Position numbers and translations under genes: made by a program. 64,000 bases of DNA, from the NCBI RefSeq assembly GCF_039908645.1, contig NZ_CP150917.1:2925501-2989500 (forward strand), read 5' to 3'. A model generated the notes under the pieces. That model saw nothing but the letters and a program-made list of their open reading frames with translations, had not been told where the DNA came from and made no database searches. This document shows, one piece after another, positions 63,079 through 64,000 of this stretch. The first letter of the stretch is position 1, and every line of letters starts with the position of its first letter. The stretch is from Pseudomonas helvetica (GTDB lineage: Bacteria > Pseudomonadota > Gammaproteobacteria > Pseudomonadales > Pseudomonadaceae).

Positions 63079-64000
63079 GTGAAGAACAACAGACTCCCTC
63101 GGCATATCGCCTACGGCATCGCATTGGGCGTGCTCGTTGGCTGGCTTTGCCACCATTTCGCAGCAGACGCCAAGTCTGCGAAAGAAATCGCTACCTACTT
63201 CTCGATGGTCACCGACATCTTTCTTCGCATGATCAAAATGATCATCGCGCCACTGGTGTTTGCGACGCTGGTTGGCGGTATCGCCAGCATGGGCAGTTCG
63301 AGATCCGTGGGGCGCATCGGCACCAGGGCGATGGCCTGGTTCATCAGCGCGTCGGTGGTTTCACTGTTCATTGGCATGCTACTGGTGAACGTGTTCCAGC
63401 CGGGTGCCGGGCTCGATCTGCACGTCAGTCAGGCGGGCGCCACGCCGTTGGCGGTGAACACCGGTGATTTCAGTCTCAAGGTGTTTATCAGTCATGTTTT
63501 CCCGCGCAGCATTGCCGAGGCGATGGCCAACAACGAGATCTTGCAGATTGTCGTGTTCTCGCTGTTTTTCGGTTTTGCCCTGGCCGCCGTGAAAAAAGCG
63601 GGTTTCACCCAGATCACCAAGGGTGTGGATGAGCTGGCCAAGGTGATGTTCAAGATCACCGACTATGTCATGGCCTTTGCGCCCATCGGCGTGTTCGCCG
63701 CTATTGCGTCCGCGATCACCACCGAAGGGCTTGGCTTGTTGCTGGACTACAGCAAGCTGATCGCCGAGTTCTACCTGGGTATCGCTATCCTCTGGGCGGT
63801 GCTGTTCGGCGCAGGTTATCTGTTTCTCGGTCGTTCGGTTTTTACCTTGGGGAAGCTGATCAAGGAGCCGATCCTGTTGGCGTTTTCCACGGCGAGTAGC
63901 GAATCTGCCTACCCGAAAACCATGGAGGCTCTGGAGAAGTTCGGCGCTCCGAAACGGGTGTCCAGCTTTGTGCTGCCGTTGGGGTATTCGTTCAACCTCG
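63079..64000 (+). CDS. Dicarboxylate/amino-acid:cation symporter (DctA-like), 3' end outside
   Basis: The first 307 residues of a DAACS transporter. Eight helical segments are expected in this part; visible signature pieces are M-I-I-A-P-L-V-F-A-T-L-V, D-Y-V-M-A-F-A-P-I-G-V-F-A-A-I and the serine-rich S-T-A-S-S-E-S-A-Y-P of hairpin loop 1. It imports C4-dicarboxylates or glutamate/aspartate. GTG at 63079 is preceded by GAGG. The frame is still open at the window end. The divergent LysR regulator is the likely controller. Confidence 0.9.
   Translation, partial: MKNNRLPRHIAYGIALGVLVGWLCHHFAADAKSAKEIATYFSMVTDIFLRMIKMIIAPLVFATLVGGIASMGSSRSVGRIGTRAMAWFISASVVSLFIGMLLVNVFQPGAGLDLHVSQAGATPLAVNTGDFSLKVFISHVFPRSIAEAMANNEILQIVVFSLFFGFALAAVKKAGFTQITKGVDELAKVMFKITDYVMAFAPIGVFAAIASAITTEGLGLLLDYSKLIAEFYLGIAILWAVLFGAGYLFLGRSVFTLGKLIKEPILLAFSTASSESAYPKTMEALEKFGAPKRVSSFVLPLGYSFNL

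Overview
The window reads as a chromosomal segment of a fluorescent-type Pseudomonas. The support is a high-GC coding style, REP-type palindromes such as GTAGCAGCTGCC and GGCGAGGGAGC, many LysR regulators, and gene families typical of that genus (KatG, LldP, ChrA, MocR-like and IclR regulators). Species cannot be fixed from sequence alone. No rRNA, tRNA or CRISPR array was seen.

Layout. 1-4.3 kb is an accessory patch: the 3' end of a LysR gene, a LysE exporter, a decayed IS66 transposase, a P-loop kinase-like gene, a frameshifted GNAT, a glyoxalase-like protein and an intact GNAT. 4.5-10 kb holds small-molecule and stress genes: a MocR regulator divergent from a DJ-1/PfpI gene, a LysR regulator, an isochorismatase-like hydrolase, an ABM monooxygenase-like membrane protein and a dienelactone-hydrolase-like enzyme.

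10.2-26.9 kb is the main feature: a compact 16-gene minus-strand operon (26869 down to 11832) with a strong terminator after it and a porin gene just downstream. It encodes an SsuABC/TauABC-like importer, two SDRs, a cupin, an alpha/beta hydrolase, an IclR regulator, a ThDP enzyme, an aspartate-dehydrogenase-like enzyme, an aldehyde dehydrogenase, an extradiol-type VOC dioxygenase, a NicC/salicylate-hydroxylase-like flavin monooxygenase, a small helical protein, a Rieske oxygenase and its PDR/VanB-type reductase. Together they look like uptake, demethylation or hydroxylation, ring opening and lower-pathway processing of an aromatic or N-heteroaromatic acid. The substrate is not evident, and this is the best candidate for an undescribed system.

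27-38 kb: a LacI regulator divergent from an IolE-like isomerase and a Gfo/Idh/MocA dehydrogenase; an M41-like HEAGH peptidase; KatG; DUF1810; a small lipoprotein; an exported epoxide-hydrolase-like enzyme; a TrmK-like methyltransferase; and an F420-reductase-like protein with a divergent LysR. 39-46 kb: an AlkA-type glycosylase overlapping a mini Ada-like zinc protein, a chromate-resistance cluster (ChrB, ChrA, a second ChrB domain, a YVTN propeller), and an EamA transporter with a very His-rich tail. 46-51.6 kb: small genes, a MITE-like insertion in a terminator, a reverse transsulfuration pair (CBS and cystathionine lyase) and a RibD-type reductase.

52-58.3 kb is a second accessory patch: an acyltransferase, an HxlR regulator with SDR and F420-like genes, two NTF2-like genes (one with an apparent premature stop, one split by an intact IS256-family element with an 8-bp target duplication). 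58.6-64 kb returns to core-like transport genes: a MATE exporter, lactate permease, a HypT-like LysR regulator and the start of a DctA-like symporter that runs off the window.
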